A DNA stretch of 64,000 nt from Verrucomicrobia bacterium ADurb.Bin006 (GTDB lineage Bacteria; Verrucomicrobiota; Verrucomicrobiia; Limisphaerales; J093). The stretch covers positions 1 through 64,000 of the forward strand of contig MWFF01000176.1 of NCBI GenBank assembly GCA_002071485.1, in the 5' to 3' direction. Position numbers and translations under genes: made by a program. A model generated the notes under the pieces. It worked only from the letters and a program-made list of their open reading frames with translations, did no database searches and was not told where the DNA came from. This document shows, one piece after another, positions 1-7,748 of the stretch (positions are counted from its first letter, which is position 1; every line of letters begins with the position of its first letter).

Positions 1-1
1 G

Positions 2-367
2 CTGCGCACCAAGCTGGCCACCGGCAGAGCGTGGATGCTCAAGGAGACCTTCGAGGACTTCTGGCACTATCGCTCTCTGACCTGGGCCAGGGCGTTCCTG
101 AGTGTCTGGACCGAGCGCGCCCTGCGCAGCCGTATTGAACCCATGCGCAAAGTCGCGCGCATGCTTCGCGCGCACGAACAACTCATCCTCAACTGGTTTC
201 GGGCCAAGGGAGAAATCTCCAACGGCCCCGTCGAGGGTCTGAACAACAAGATCCGAGTGGTGACCAGAAGATCCTATGGATTCCGCACGTATCATGCGAT
301 GGAAACCGCTCTCTACCACAATCTTGGACGACTACCCGAACCGCCACTCACCCACAGATTCTGCTGA
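2..367 (+). CDS. ISL3-family transposase, C-terminal part (cut by window edge)
   Basis: This is the last ~121 residues of a DDE transposase of the ISL3 type; the reading frame is already open at the first base of the window, so the 5' part lies outside. The stretch NGPVEGLNNKIRVV followed by RRSYGFRTY and the terminal LTHRFC are the hallmark end of ISL3-family enzymes. The stop codon sits inside the terminal inverted repeat, as is usual in this family. The element is inserted into an IS630-type transposase on the opposite strand. Whether the whole transposase is intact cannot be seen from here. Confidence 0.85.
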   Translation: MRTKLATGRAWMLKETFEDFWHYRSLTWARAFLSVWTERALRSRIEPMRKVARMLRAHEQLILNWFRAKGEISNGPVEGLNNKIRVVTRRSYGFRTYHAMETALYHNLGRLPEPPLTHRFC

Positions 368-373
368 CGAGAC
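351..373 (+). repeat. Right terminal inverted repeat of the ISL3-type element
   Basis: The 23 bases running from the last codons of the transposase through its stop codon read, on the other strand, as the GTCTCGTC...CTGTGGG type of end known for ISL3/IS204 elements. The next bases are a T run (374-380) that may belong to the 8-bp target duplication; the other copy would lie outside the window. Confidence 0.6.
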
Positions 374-866
374 TTTTTTTATATCGCGCTTGCGCGTCGG
401 GGTCGGCTTGGGCAATCACCGGACGCGGCTTACGCCGACGGAAACCCAACTGCCGGAAAATGCGCTGACATTGTCGAACACCAAGCTCCAGGTCGCACTT
501 CACGCGCAAGTGATGGGCCAGCAACTTGCCGTCCCATAGATTCTGCCCATACCCCAAGGTGCGCGGCGACTGACGCAAGACCCGTTCGAGTTGCGTCCAC
601 TGAGCTGGACCCAGGCGTGTCGGACGTCCAGGGCGTTGCCCTTCGTGCAGCCCGGCGAATCCGTCTTGGTTGAAAGCATGCACCCAGCGCTGCACGGTGA
701 CGGGGTCCTGGCCCAAGTGGTCGGCGACTTCATAGCACGTCATGCCCCGGCTGACCAAGAGCACACCGTGAAGTCGGTGGTCATAGCGCGACTCCTCCGA
801 ACGGAGGATCTCTTGTTGCACCGCAATTTGCATGACTTGGGCATCTTCGATTTGCAGTTTACGCAT
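374..866 (-). pseudogene. IS630-family transposase, N-terminal fragment
   Basis: Starting at the ATG at 866, the frame encodes the winged helix-turn-helix DNA-binding half of an IS630-type transposase: a MTCYEVADHLG / DPVTVQRWVHAF helix-turn-helix, an arginine/glycine linker and a GYGQNLWDGKLL ... LGFRRRKPRP segment that normally leads into the DDE domain. The frame breaks off after QARYKK, exactly at the end of the ISL3-type element, and finishes in the inverted repeat of that element. The catalytic half is therefore separated from it and, if still present, lies left of the window. An upstream in-frame start at 938 exists but adds residues unlike the family. Confidence 0.75.
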
Positions 867-938
867 AGGTACTTCTGGATTGATTTTCGCCGAAAACTGG
901 CAAAAACACCTCCAGAAGTCAAGGCGATTATGCTGCAT

Positions 939-1680
939 TATTTATGTCGCTCTGTATAGAGATGCTTCCGAGGCATTCTACAGCTGCCAGCCTTTACTGC
1001 ATCGAACGGGGCGGCATGCGCGGCGTCCTACACACTGGGGCCGACCCGGAATCGCCGGTCCATAATCGAACGCGACTGAGTCGCTCGAGGACGGAGTTGC
1101 TTGCTGCGGCGGCATCGCGGTATTCACCTGCTTCCGTATGCGACGATCTTGGCTTGGTCGAACAGGCCCCGGCGCTGTGTGTGATCATCGGCAGGCCGGT
1201 CGAGATTGCGGCGTTGTTTAGAGCTCAATGATTGCGGCCAACATTGGATGCGAATCCGCATCCAGCGAGGGGAGGAAGTGGTTCAGAGGGCTGCGCGAGC
1301 CGGCTACGTGCACATCGAGCCTGCGAAACCATGCAAACTGGCCGGGTCGCAGGCTGCTCTGCTGAAGAAGAAAGGCAGTGTCTGGGGACGCCGGCTCGTT
1401 CTGCGTGCCCTTGAATTGCCAGTGACGCGGCTCAGCGGCATGGACCTCCGGTAATGCTGGCGGCTACTAGAACTGATGGGTCGGGTGCGTGCCACGGCCG
1501 CGACTGCTCGGCGGATGATCGCACGGACATTGTACCGGCAATTGCATTTACAGCGAACATCCGGGCGGCGGGTCGGACGGCCTTTCAGACCTGCCGATGT
1601 GAGTGCAGAGTAGCAAGCATGGTCCGAAGTCGCGACGGATTTTCCGAGACCGCACGCGCGTCTCTGCTGTAGGATTCCGA
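939..1680. other. Stretch without a recognisable gene
   Basis: About 740 bases lie between the IS630 fragment and the acetyltransferase. Open frames in both directions are short, rich in Arg/Ser/Ala and show no family motif. The left end may still contain the outer end of the IS630 element. I see no RNA gene, terminator or ordered repeat in it. Confidence 0.5.
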
Positions 1681-2343
1681 ATGAGGTACGGCATGCCAAG
1701 GGCACACCGGTTCGGTGGCTTTCTGTTTGCGTTCTACGCATGTCCTTCTAATAAGATTCGAGCGTGCATCCGGCGAGCCGTCAACCTCCTTGAAGGCGGT
1801 GAATTGCACTCTGTGACCTTGCGACGCATCTTTGCGCACTACCACGCGGTTGTCATCGGACAGTATACGCATGGAGGCTGTTTCACACCTGGAGCAATGG
1901 ACAAATTCACGTCCATCGGACGATACAGCTCGATTGCCCATGGCGTGCGGGTCATGAACCGAAACCATCCGCTGGAGCGCAAGTCCACCCATGCCGCGTT
2001 CTTCAACCCGCAGCTCGGCTATTGTCGGAAAGACACGATCAATTATGTTCCCCTCGATATCGGCAATGACGTATGGGTTGGATTCAATGCGTTGATCCTG
2101 CCCCATACCAGCTGGATCGGCGATGGGTCTGTGATCGCGGCTGGCTCCGTTGTGAACAAAAGCGTCCCTCCTTACGCGGTCGTTGCGGGCAATCCCGCGC
2201 GGGTCGTACGATATCGGTTTCCGCCCGTCATTATCGACCAGCTCCTCGCGTCCCGTTGGTGGGAAAGGTCCATTGAAGAGTTGGAGTTGGATCAATTCAC
2301 CCGTCCGTTGATCGATGAGCACGATCCAGGAGCCGAGTGTTGA
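1681..2343 (+). CDS. Hexapeptide-repeat (left-handed beta-helix) acetyltransferase, CatB/maltose-acetyltransferase-like
   Basis: A protein of about 220 residues of the xenobiotic/sugar O-acetyltransferase type, which transfers acetyl from acetyl-CoA in the cytoplasm. The left-handed beta-helix shows as repeated I/V-G-x-x-x-x hexapeptides: FTSIGRYSSIAHGVRVMN, then IGNDVWVGFNALILPH, WIGDGSVIAAGSVV and PYAVVAGNPARVVRYR. The NHPLERKS stretch carries the histidine expected at the active site. I place the start at 1681 because TAGGA precedes it by six bases; the frame stays open further upstream from a GTG but those residues look non-coding. Next to a surface-polysaccharide region, acetylation of a sugar or glycan precursor is the most likely job. 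The exact substrate is unknown. Confidence 0.8.
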   Translation: MRYGMPRAHRFGGFLFAFYACPSNKIRACIRRAVNLLEGGELHSVTLRRIFAHYHAVVIGQYTHGGCFTPGAMDKFTSIGRYSSIAHGVRVMNRNHPLERKSTHAAFFNPQLGYCRKDTINYVPLDIGNDVWVGFNALILPHTSWIGDGSVIAAGSVVNKSVPPYAVVAGNPARVVRYRFPPVIIDQLLASRWWERSIEELELDQFTRPLIDEHDPGAEC

Positions 2344-2441
2344 AGTGGATCAGCAGACGAGGAGTGGGTCCAAAACACGGTGGTCAAGGCTATATCGATA
2401 GCAAGCAGCAGCCGCCACGAGGATAAGCTCGCACAGAAGGC

Positions 2442-3010
2442 ATGAGTATAATCAGACTATTCGTAATCCCTCTAGCAACATTCGTTCCGGCCATGAGCAT
2501 GATTGCTGGTTGCATCGCGGCGTCGCTCGTGGTAGATCACACTGCTGTTATGCAGGCCACACACATGAGTCCAGATCAGCAGGGCCGCGTGGGGAGACAT
2601 GTCCCACCCCACTGGATAGCGCTACAGCTGTTGTGAGGGAGTATGGCAAGGAAGACTGGTATACGAGTTCGCAAGCTGTGGCCAGTACTAAGGGTTACCT
2701 GAACTATTGGGTACCAGTGTCATCTTAAGAACGAACTGATTCGCCAGTACGTCCCGCCTTCACCGAGAGCACTCCTGTTCGATTACGCGGATATCCTGTG
2801 CTGGGGAAACAGCGGCGCTGAGCGGATGATTACCTGACAGGACAAGTCAGGCGTGGTGCAGCGGTTCGCTGCAATCCACGAGGAGCAATATGTTTGACTT
2901 GAATGGGACTTACGTCGAGGATAGGGAACAAATTGGGGAACGAGGGGCGGTGCAGTTGGCGAAGGCTCTCTGGTCGATGCTGGCGAACCTCCTTGCTGCA
3001 TCCCCTCGGT
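2442..3010 (+). pseudogene. Decayed copy of the SGNH-type hydrolase gene at 4558-5796
   Basis: Pieces of this stretch match the intact gene in order but in changing frames. The head (about 2442-2590) has a signal-like segment and LVVDHTAV. A piece at about 2590-2640 reads WGDMSHPTG and then hits a TAG. A piece at about 2640-2715 reads YGKEDWYTSSQAVASTKGYL. A piece at about 2730-2870 reads LLFDYADILCWGNSGAERMI. The last piece (about 2885-3000) reads LNGTYVEDREQIGERGAVQ. The segment carrying GESHS and the central part are deleted. The C-terminal DGDH motif of the intact gene has become DREQ, so the catalytic Asp/His would be gone even if the frame were restored. It is a tandem, degenerate duplicate about 2 kb upstream of the functional copy. 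Confidence 0.85.
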
Positions 3011-3080
3011 ATCTGCGCGTTGTTGAGGCACCCTAATGCAGTGCGGACGACGGGCATATTGAGTTAGGAAAGGAGCAATT

Positions 3081-3422
3081 ATGGAACTTTCAAACCAATT
3101 ATCTGGTGCTTATCTGCCGCGAGTACGGGCTTTCATCGTCGAGAACTTCCTGTTCGGCGAAGCTGGACAGTTCCAGGACGACGACTCACTGCTCGATCGA
3201 GGAATCATCGATTCGACCGGTATCCTGGAGCTGGTGAGCTGGATCGAGGCCAGTTACGGGGTCCGGATTGAAGATAGCGAGATGTTACCGGAGAACCTGG
3301 ATGCGGTCGTTCGAATCGCTGCTTTTGTGGAAAGGAAGTTGGGCGTGAATACCACAGAGGGGCGGGCGCTATGCCTTGAACAGGCTCCTGCCCCTACTGG
3401 TCCGTCGACAGTTACAACCTGA
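3081..3422 (+). CDS. Acyl/peptidyl carrier protein
   Basis: A 113-residue stand-alone carrier protein. The four-helix carrier fold spans about residues 8-92, and the phosphopantetheine attachment site is Ser45 in GIIDSTGILEL, preceded by DDDSLLDRG, a form common in carriers of AMP-ligase systems. A GGAG ribosome site lies seven bases before the ATG. The ~25-residue C-terminal tail (Pro/Thr-rich) is longer than in fatty-acid ACPs. The NAD-synthase-like gene starts 14 bases after its stop, and an AMP-forming ligase, which probably loads this carrier, lies downstream. A role in building an acyl or aminoacyl decoration, not in fatty acid synthesis, is inferred from that context. Confidence 0.85.
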   Translation: MELSNQLSGAYLPRVRAFIVENFLFGEAGQFQDDDSLLDRGIIDSTGILELVSWIEASYGVRIEDSEMLPENLDAVVRIAAFVERKLGVNTTEGRALCLEQAPAPTGPSTVTT

Positions 3423-3436
3423 ACGACCGAACCACG

Positions 3437-4408
3437 ATGAACGACCTGGACCTGCACATGGATTGCGCGAGAGAGTCGGAGAGAATCACGGGGTTCATCG
3501 CCGAGACCGTCCTGCGACAATTTCGTAAGCGGGGGGTTGTGGTGGGTCTTTCGGGCGGGGTAGACAGCAGCGTGGTGGCAGCGCTGGCGGTTCGGGCCGT
3601 GGGTGCGAACCGGGTGTTGGGTTTGTTGATGCCGGAGCGCGAGTCGTCTGCGGAGACCCTGGCGCTGAGCCGACTCGTCTCGGAGCACCTGAAGATCGCT
3701 TGCGAGCACGAGGATATCACATCGATGCTGGAGGCGGCCGGGTGCTACCGGCGCCGAGATGCCGCAATCCGGCGCATCATTCCCGAGTACGGTGACGGCT
3801 GTCGCTGCAAGATCGTGTTGCCGAGTGTGATCGAGGATGATCAGTATCGGGTCTTCCGCGTTGTGGTCGAGTTTGCCGATGGGCGTCGATCCGAGGCGCG
3901 GCTGGATCTCGATGCGTTTCTGGGCGTTGTCGCGGCGAGCAACTTCAAGCAAAGGACGCGCAAGATGCTCGAGTATTATCACGCGGATCGGTTGAATTAC
4001 GCGGTTGCCGGGACTCCGAACCGTCTCGAGTACGATCAGGGTTTCTTCGTGAAGTTGGGGGACGGCGCGGCGGACCTCAAGCCGATCGCCCACCTGTACA
4101 AAACCCAGGTCTATCAACTGGCCGAATTCCTTGGCCTTCCGGAGGTCATACGCACCCGTCCCCCCACCACGGACACGTATTCATTGCCGCAGAGCCAGGA
4201 AGAGTTCTATTTCTCCCTGCCGTACGACAAGATGGACCTGGTGCTGTTTGGCCATACGCAAGGGCTTTTGGTAGCGGAGATCGCATCGGCGGTGGACCTG
4301 ACACCCGAACAGATTCAACGGGTGATCCGCGATATCGAAGGCAAACGGCGTATGGCGCGGTACCTGCATGCGCCGCCAGTATTGATCGATGGCCTCGGTC
4401 TTGCTTGA
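3437..4408 (+). CDS. NAD-synthase-like N-type ATP pyrophosphatase
   Basis: A 323-residue cytoplasmic enzyme of the NadE superfamily, which adenylates a carboxylate and replaces AMP with ammonia. The ATP pyrophosphatase P-loop SGGVDSS is at residues 39-45. The acceptor region is present as AGTPNRLE (GTGNKSE in true NadE), followed by KLGDGAADLKPIAHLYKTQV and LGLPEVIRTRPPTTDTY. Between the P-loop and the NFKQRTRKM helix the protein has a region that looks longer than in housekeeping NadE, including GDGCRCKIV and a beta-rich VFRVVVEFADGRR. There is no N-terminal glutaminase domain, so ammonia must come from outside, possibly from the asparagine-synthase-type protein nearby. Its place between a carrier protein and an AMP ligase suggests amide formation on a carrier- or sugar-linked acid and not NAD supply, but that is inference. 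Confidence 0.75.
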   Translation: MNDLDLHMDCARESERITGFIAETVLRQFRKRGVVVGLSGGVDSSVVAALAVRAVGANRVLGLLMPERESSAETLALSRLVSEHLKIACEHEDITSMLEAAGCYRRRDAAIRRIIPEYGDGCRCKIVLPSVIEDDQYRVFRVVVEFADGRRSEARLDLDAFLGVVAASNFKQRTRKMLEYYHADRLNYAVAGTPNRLEYDQGFFVKLGDGAADLKPIAHLYKTQVYQLAEFLGLPEVIRTRPPTTDTYSLPQSQEEFYFSLPYDKMDLVLFGHTQGLLVAEIASAVDLTPEQIQRVIRDIEGKRRMARYLHAPPVLIDGLGLA

Positions 4409-4557
4409 GGCGGTGGCTGAGTTCTTATCGACAAAATATGCGTATAAGGTGCAGGGTTTACCCGAGTTCTGTGCTCATGTTCCATCTCGATGAACCTCGG
4501 CGCATGGAGGCGGCTCGTTGAATGCTGAGTAAGGTTGCTTACTACTGGAGGTCTGAT

Positions 4558-5796
4558 ATGAAAGTGTCGAGTGTAGTTTTGTATCGAGCACTGCCAACCG
4601 GGTTGGCTTTGCTGACACAAGGTCTGGCCCAACCGCTGGTGGTGGATCACCATGCCGTGGTGAAAGTCGCCGATATCGGTCAGGCTCTGATCGATCGTGT
4701 CAAGTCTTTTTGGGTCTGCATCCCGGGTGAATCCCACTCGCTGGGGTATCGGAAGGGGTGCGAGTTGCTGCAAATCGTCGATCCACGATTCAGCGTCCAA
4801 GTGACCGAGTCAGGTGTGCCGGAATCGGCAACAACAAACCATCTCCGAATCAGTACCGCTACCTGGGGGGACGTATCTCATCCCACTGGGTGGCGATACG
4901 GCTATGGTGAGGAGGACTGGTATACGAGCGCGCAAGCGGTGGCGCGCACCAAGAGTCACCTCGATTACTGTCATAATACCGGGCCGCAGCTTGCGGCGAT
5001 GGGTTTTGGCTGGTGCTGGGATATGACCTGGCAGAACGCCCCGGGGGGAGGGGTGGACCCTGTGTACTTGGTGCGCTGGGCCGGTTCCTCGGAAGGAGGG
5101 CCGGAGGGGAATCTGCGATGGGGATTGGATGCGGAAGACACGGTCCTGACCGGCAATAGCGTATGTATGGACACCTACCTGGCGGCGACGCAGGAGTACA
5201 TTGACCATTGCCGAGCTAACGGCTATGTGACGGTCGTGTTCTTCACGACAGGGCCGGTGGACAGCGTTGGTGAGCGCGGTTACCAAAGACACCTCAAGCA
5301 CGAACACATCCGCCACTATGTTCAGGCGTCTGCGGATGCCGTTCTGTTCGATTACGCCGACATCCTCTGCTGGAGCGACAGCGGTGAGGAGCGGATCGTT
5401 ACGTGGAAAGATCATGGCGGGACCGTGCGCAGTTTTCAGGCGATCCATGCTGATAACATGCTCGACCTGGACGGAACGTACACCGAGGATGGTGACCACA
5501 TTGGGGAGCGCGGCGCGGTTCGCCTGGCTAAGGCGCTCTGGTGGATGCTCGCACAACTGGCCGATCGAGAGACGCAGGAGGTCCGGTTGAACGTCCGGCA
5601 CGAAGGCGACAAACTCGTCTTCTCATTCGACACCGTGGCGGGATATCGCTACGTACTCGAGAGCACCGACGAAGTCCCAGCGGAAGAATGGCACGCGGCT
5701 TGGGATTCGGTTGTTGGCGATTGCCATGAATGCGTTTTGACCCTTCCCGTACCTGATCCTGAGAGACGCTACTATCGGCTCGTGTGCAGCCGGTGA
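4558..5796 (+). CDS. Secreted SGNH/GDSL-type hydrolase-like protein
   Basis: Encodes about 412 residues. I choose the ATG at 4558 because a GGAGG stands seven bases upstream; it opens a signal-peptide-like segment ending near LAQPLVVDH. GESHS at residues 57-61 fits the nucleophile block of SGNH esterases, and DGDH at residues 311-314 (D-x-x-H) fits the C-terminal catalytic block. Between them lie Trp-rich blocks, GWCWDMTWQ and FDYADILCWSDSG. The last ~75 residues form a separate beta domain (FDTVAGYRYVLEST...RRYYRLV) of the kind often found at the C-terminus of secreted PVC proteins. No PEP-CTERM tail is present. It may deacetylate a surface glycan. Two decayed relatives (2442-3010 and 10129-10300) share its head. 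Confidence 0.65.
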   Translation: MKVSSVVLYRALPTGLALLTQGLAQPLVVDHHAVVKVADIGQALIDRVKSFWVCIPGESHSLGYRKGCELLQIVDPRFSVQVTESGVPESATTNHLRISTATWGDVSHPTGWRYGYGEEDWYTSAQAVARTKSHLDYCHNTGPQLAAMGFGWCWDMTWQNAPGGGVDPVYLVRWAGSSEGGPEGNLRWGLDAEDTVLTGNSVCMDTYLAATQEYIDHCRANGYVTVVFFTTGPVDSVGERGYQRHLKHEHIRHYVQASADAVLFDYADILCWSDSGEERIVTWKDHGGTVRSFQAIHADNMLDLDGTYTEDGDHIGERGAVRLAKALWWMLAQLADRETQEVRLNVRHEGDKLVFSFDTVAGYRYVLESTDEVPAEEWHAAWDSVVGDCHECVLTLPVPDPERRYYRLVCSR

Positions 5797-5927
5797 TCGG
5801 CCGTGAACGCAGACCTCATGGGGTGTCCTCACCTGAGCAGCCTTCCGATCGGACGGGAGGGAGGCTGGAGGACGTGTTTGGGAACACTTTGGAGCAGGCG
5901 GCCGAGGATTGGTCTGCATTGAGCAAC

Positions 5928-7472
5928 ATGGAGAACCTGGTTCGAGACTTCCTCGAGCATACGGCTGAGCGCCTGGGGGACAAGACCGCGCTGGTCTATG
6001 ACGGCGCGCGGTTTACCTATGGCGCTCTTGATGCGAGTGCCAACCGACTCGCGAATGCGCTGATCGGGGCGGGCATCCGGCGCGGAGATCGCGTCGCCGT
6101 CTATCTCAACAACTCGGTCGAAGCCGTTGTGGCGATCTTTGCCGCGCTCAAGGCCAATGCCGCGTTCGTTGTCATCAACCACACCACCAAGCGCGACAAA
6201 CTGCACTACATCCTCAAGAACTGCGCGGCGGCGGCCCTTGTCGCTGATGCCGGAGCCGATCTCGACACTCTCGAGGTTGGGCAAGAGCCTGACTGGACCT
6301 CGCTTCGAACCGTGGTGCTTTGCGGAGCTGCCGCCGAGCAGGTGGCGGGGGGACGGCCCGGTTGGCTGTTGTTTGACGACATTCAACAGGCCTGTCCGGC
6401 TACCCGGCCCCGATCCACGGCGATTGACCTCGATCTGGCCTGCCTCATCTACACCAGCGGGAGCACCGGCGACCCGAAGGGCGTGATGAGCGACCACAGC
6501 AATATAGTTTTCGCTTCGGGATCGATCATCGCGTACCTCGAGAACAGGGAAAGCGATATCGTCATTAACGTGTTGCCGCTGTCCTTCGACTATGGACTGT
6601 ACCAGCTCCTGATGACCTTCCGATTCGGCGGCACGCTGGTGCTCGAGCGGTCGTTCGCTTATCCGGCGGCGCTGCTCCAGGTCATGGTCAGGGAGCGGGT
6701 CACTGGTTTTCCCGGCGTCCCTTCGATCTACTCGAAACTGGTCAGCATGGACCTGTCATCCTATGACCTGTCGAGTCTGCGGTACCTGACCAACACCGCG
6801 GCAGCCCTGCCGGTCGAGCACATTCGCGAGATACGACGCAAGTTCCCCTGGGCGAGACTCTACTCGATGTATGGGTTGACCGAGACCAAACGCACTCTCT
6901 ATCTTCCGCCAGAACAACTCGATACGCGACCGGGCTCGGTGGGCATTCCGATCCCGGGAACGGAGGTCTGGGTCGAAGACGCACAGGGGAACCGCCTCGG
7001 GCCAAACCAGGTCGGCGAATTAGTCGTGCGCGGACGCCATGTGATGCGCGGCTACTGGCAGTCGCCCGAGGCGACCAGCCGGCGATATCGGCCAGGTCCC
7101 ATTTCCGGCGAGCGGCTGTGTTATACAGGCGACCTATTCAGGCAGGACGATGAAGGCTACTTCTACTTTGTCGGACGATCCGACGACATCATCAAAAGCC
7201 GCGGTGAGAAAGTGGCGCCGAAGGAGATCGAGAATGTGATCTATCAATTGGCGGACGTGTCTGAGGTCGCCGTCATTGGTGTGCCGGACTCTTTCCAGGG
7301 ACAGGCGATCAAGGCGATCATCGTGCCGCGCGTCGAATCGTTGTCGGCTGCCCAAGTCCTGGCCCACTGCAAGCGGCATCTTGAGGATTACATGATACCC
7401 AAGTACGTCGAGTTCCGGAACGACCTCCCCAAGACCGAGTCAGGCAAGATCAAGAAGACCGGACTAATATGA
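5928..7472 (+). CDS. AMP-forming acyl-CoA/acyl-ACP ligase, exosortase-locus type
   Basis: An adenylate-forming ligase of about 514 residues that activates a carboxylic acid with ATP and transfers it to CoA or a carrier. The core motifs are all present: YTSGSTGDPKGVMSDHSN (phosphate loop), SMYGLTETKR, YTGDLFRQDDEGYFYFVGR, DDIIKSRGEKVAPKEIE (hinge) and the catalytic lysine in KTESGKIKK at the C-terminus. I start at ATG 5928 (MENLVRDFLEHTAERLGDK), where homology should begin; an in-frame GTG at 5784 overlapping the previous gene is possible but adds 48 residues unlike the family. It resembles the ligases found with exosortase A polysaccharide loci. The likely acceptor is the carrier protein at 3081-3422. 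The acid substrate cannot be told from sequence. Confidence 0.85.
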   Translation: MENLVRDFLEHTAERLGDKTALVYDGARFTYGALDASANRLANALIGAGIRRGDRVAVYLNNSVEAVVAIFAALKANAAFVVINHTTKRDKLHYILKNCAAAALVADAGADLDTLEVGQEPDWTSLRTVVLCGAAAEQVAGGRPGWLLFDDIQQACPATRPRSTAIDLDLACLIYTSGSTGDPKGVMSDHSNIVFASGSIIAYLENRESDIVINVLPLSFDYGLYQLLMTFRFGGTLVLERSFAYPAALLQVMVRERVTGFPGVPSIYSKLVSMDLSSYDLSSLRYLTNTAAALPVEHIREIRRKFPWARLYSMYGLTETKRTLYLPPEQLDTRPGSVGIPIPGTEVWVEDAQGNRLGPNQVGELVVRGRHVMRGYWQSPEATSRRYRPGPISGERLCYTGDLFRQDDEGYFYFVGRSDDIIKSRGEKVAPKEIENVIYQLADVSEVAVIGVPDSFQGQAIKAIIVPRVESLSAAQVLAHCKRHLEDYMIPKYVEFRNDLPKTESGKIKKTGLI

Positions 7473-7748
7473 TCGGCAGACCTGACTGTTCAGGTCTTGA
7501 ACCGCGAATGGCCGCAAATCGAGCGCCTTCGGGTTGGCGAAGCCTTTGGAGTGGGGATGTCCTCGTCCCCGGACAGACTCGATGACCTGTCTTGTTCGCC
7601 AGACGAACTCGTCGTCCGCACCGCCTGTGGACGGGGCGGTCCACGCTCCTGTCCATCGCTGCCCGACACCCTTGGTGGTGCGCGCGGTTCACCGCCGCTT
7701 TGGGATGCGCTGAAGCGCTGGCGCCAACGACTGAACGACTGAACGACT

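Noticed and set aside
1206-1741. Short frames in the gap after the IS remnants (plus 1206-1454, minus 1304-1741)
   Set aside because: No ribosome site, no motif and mutually overlapping on both strands; treated as non-coding.
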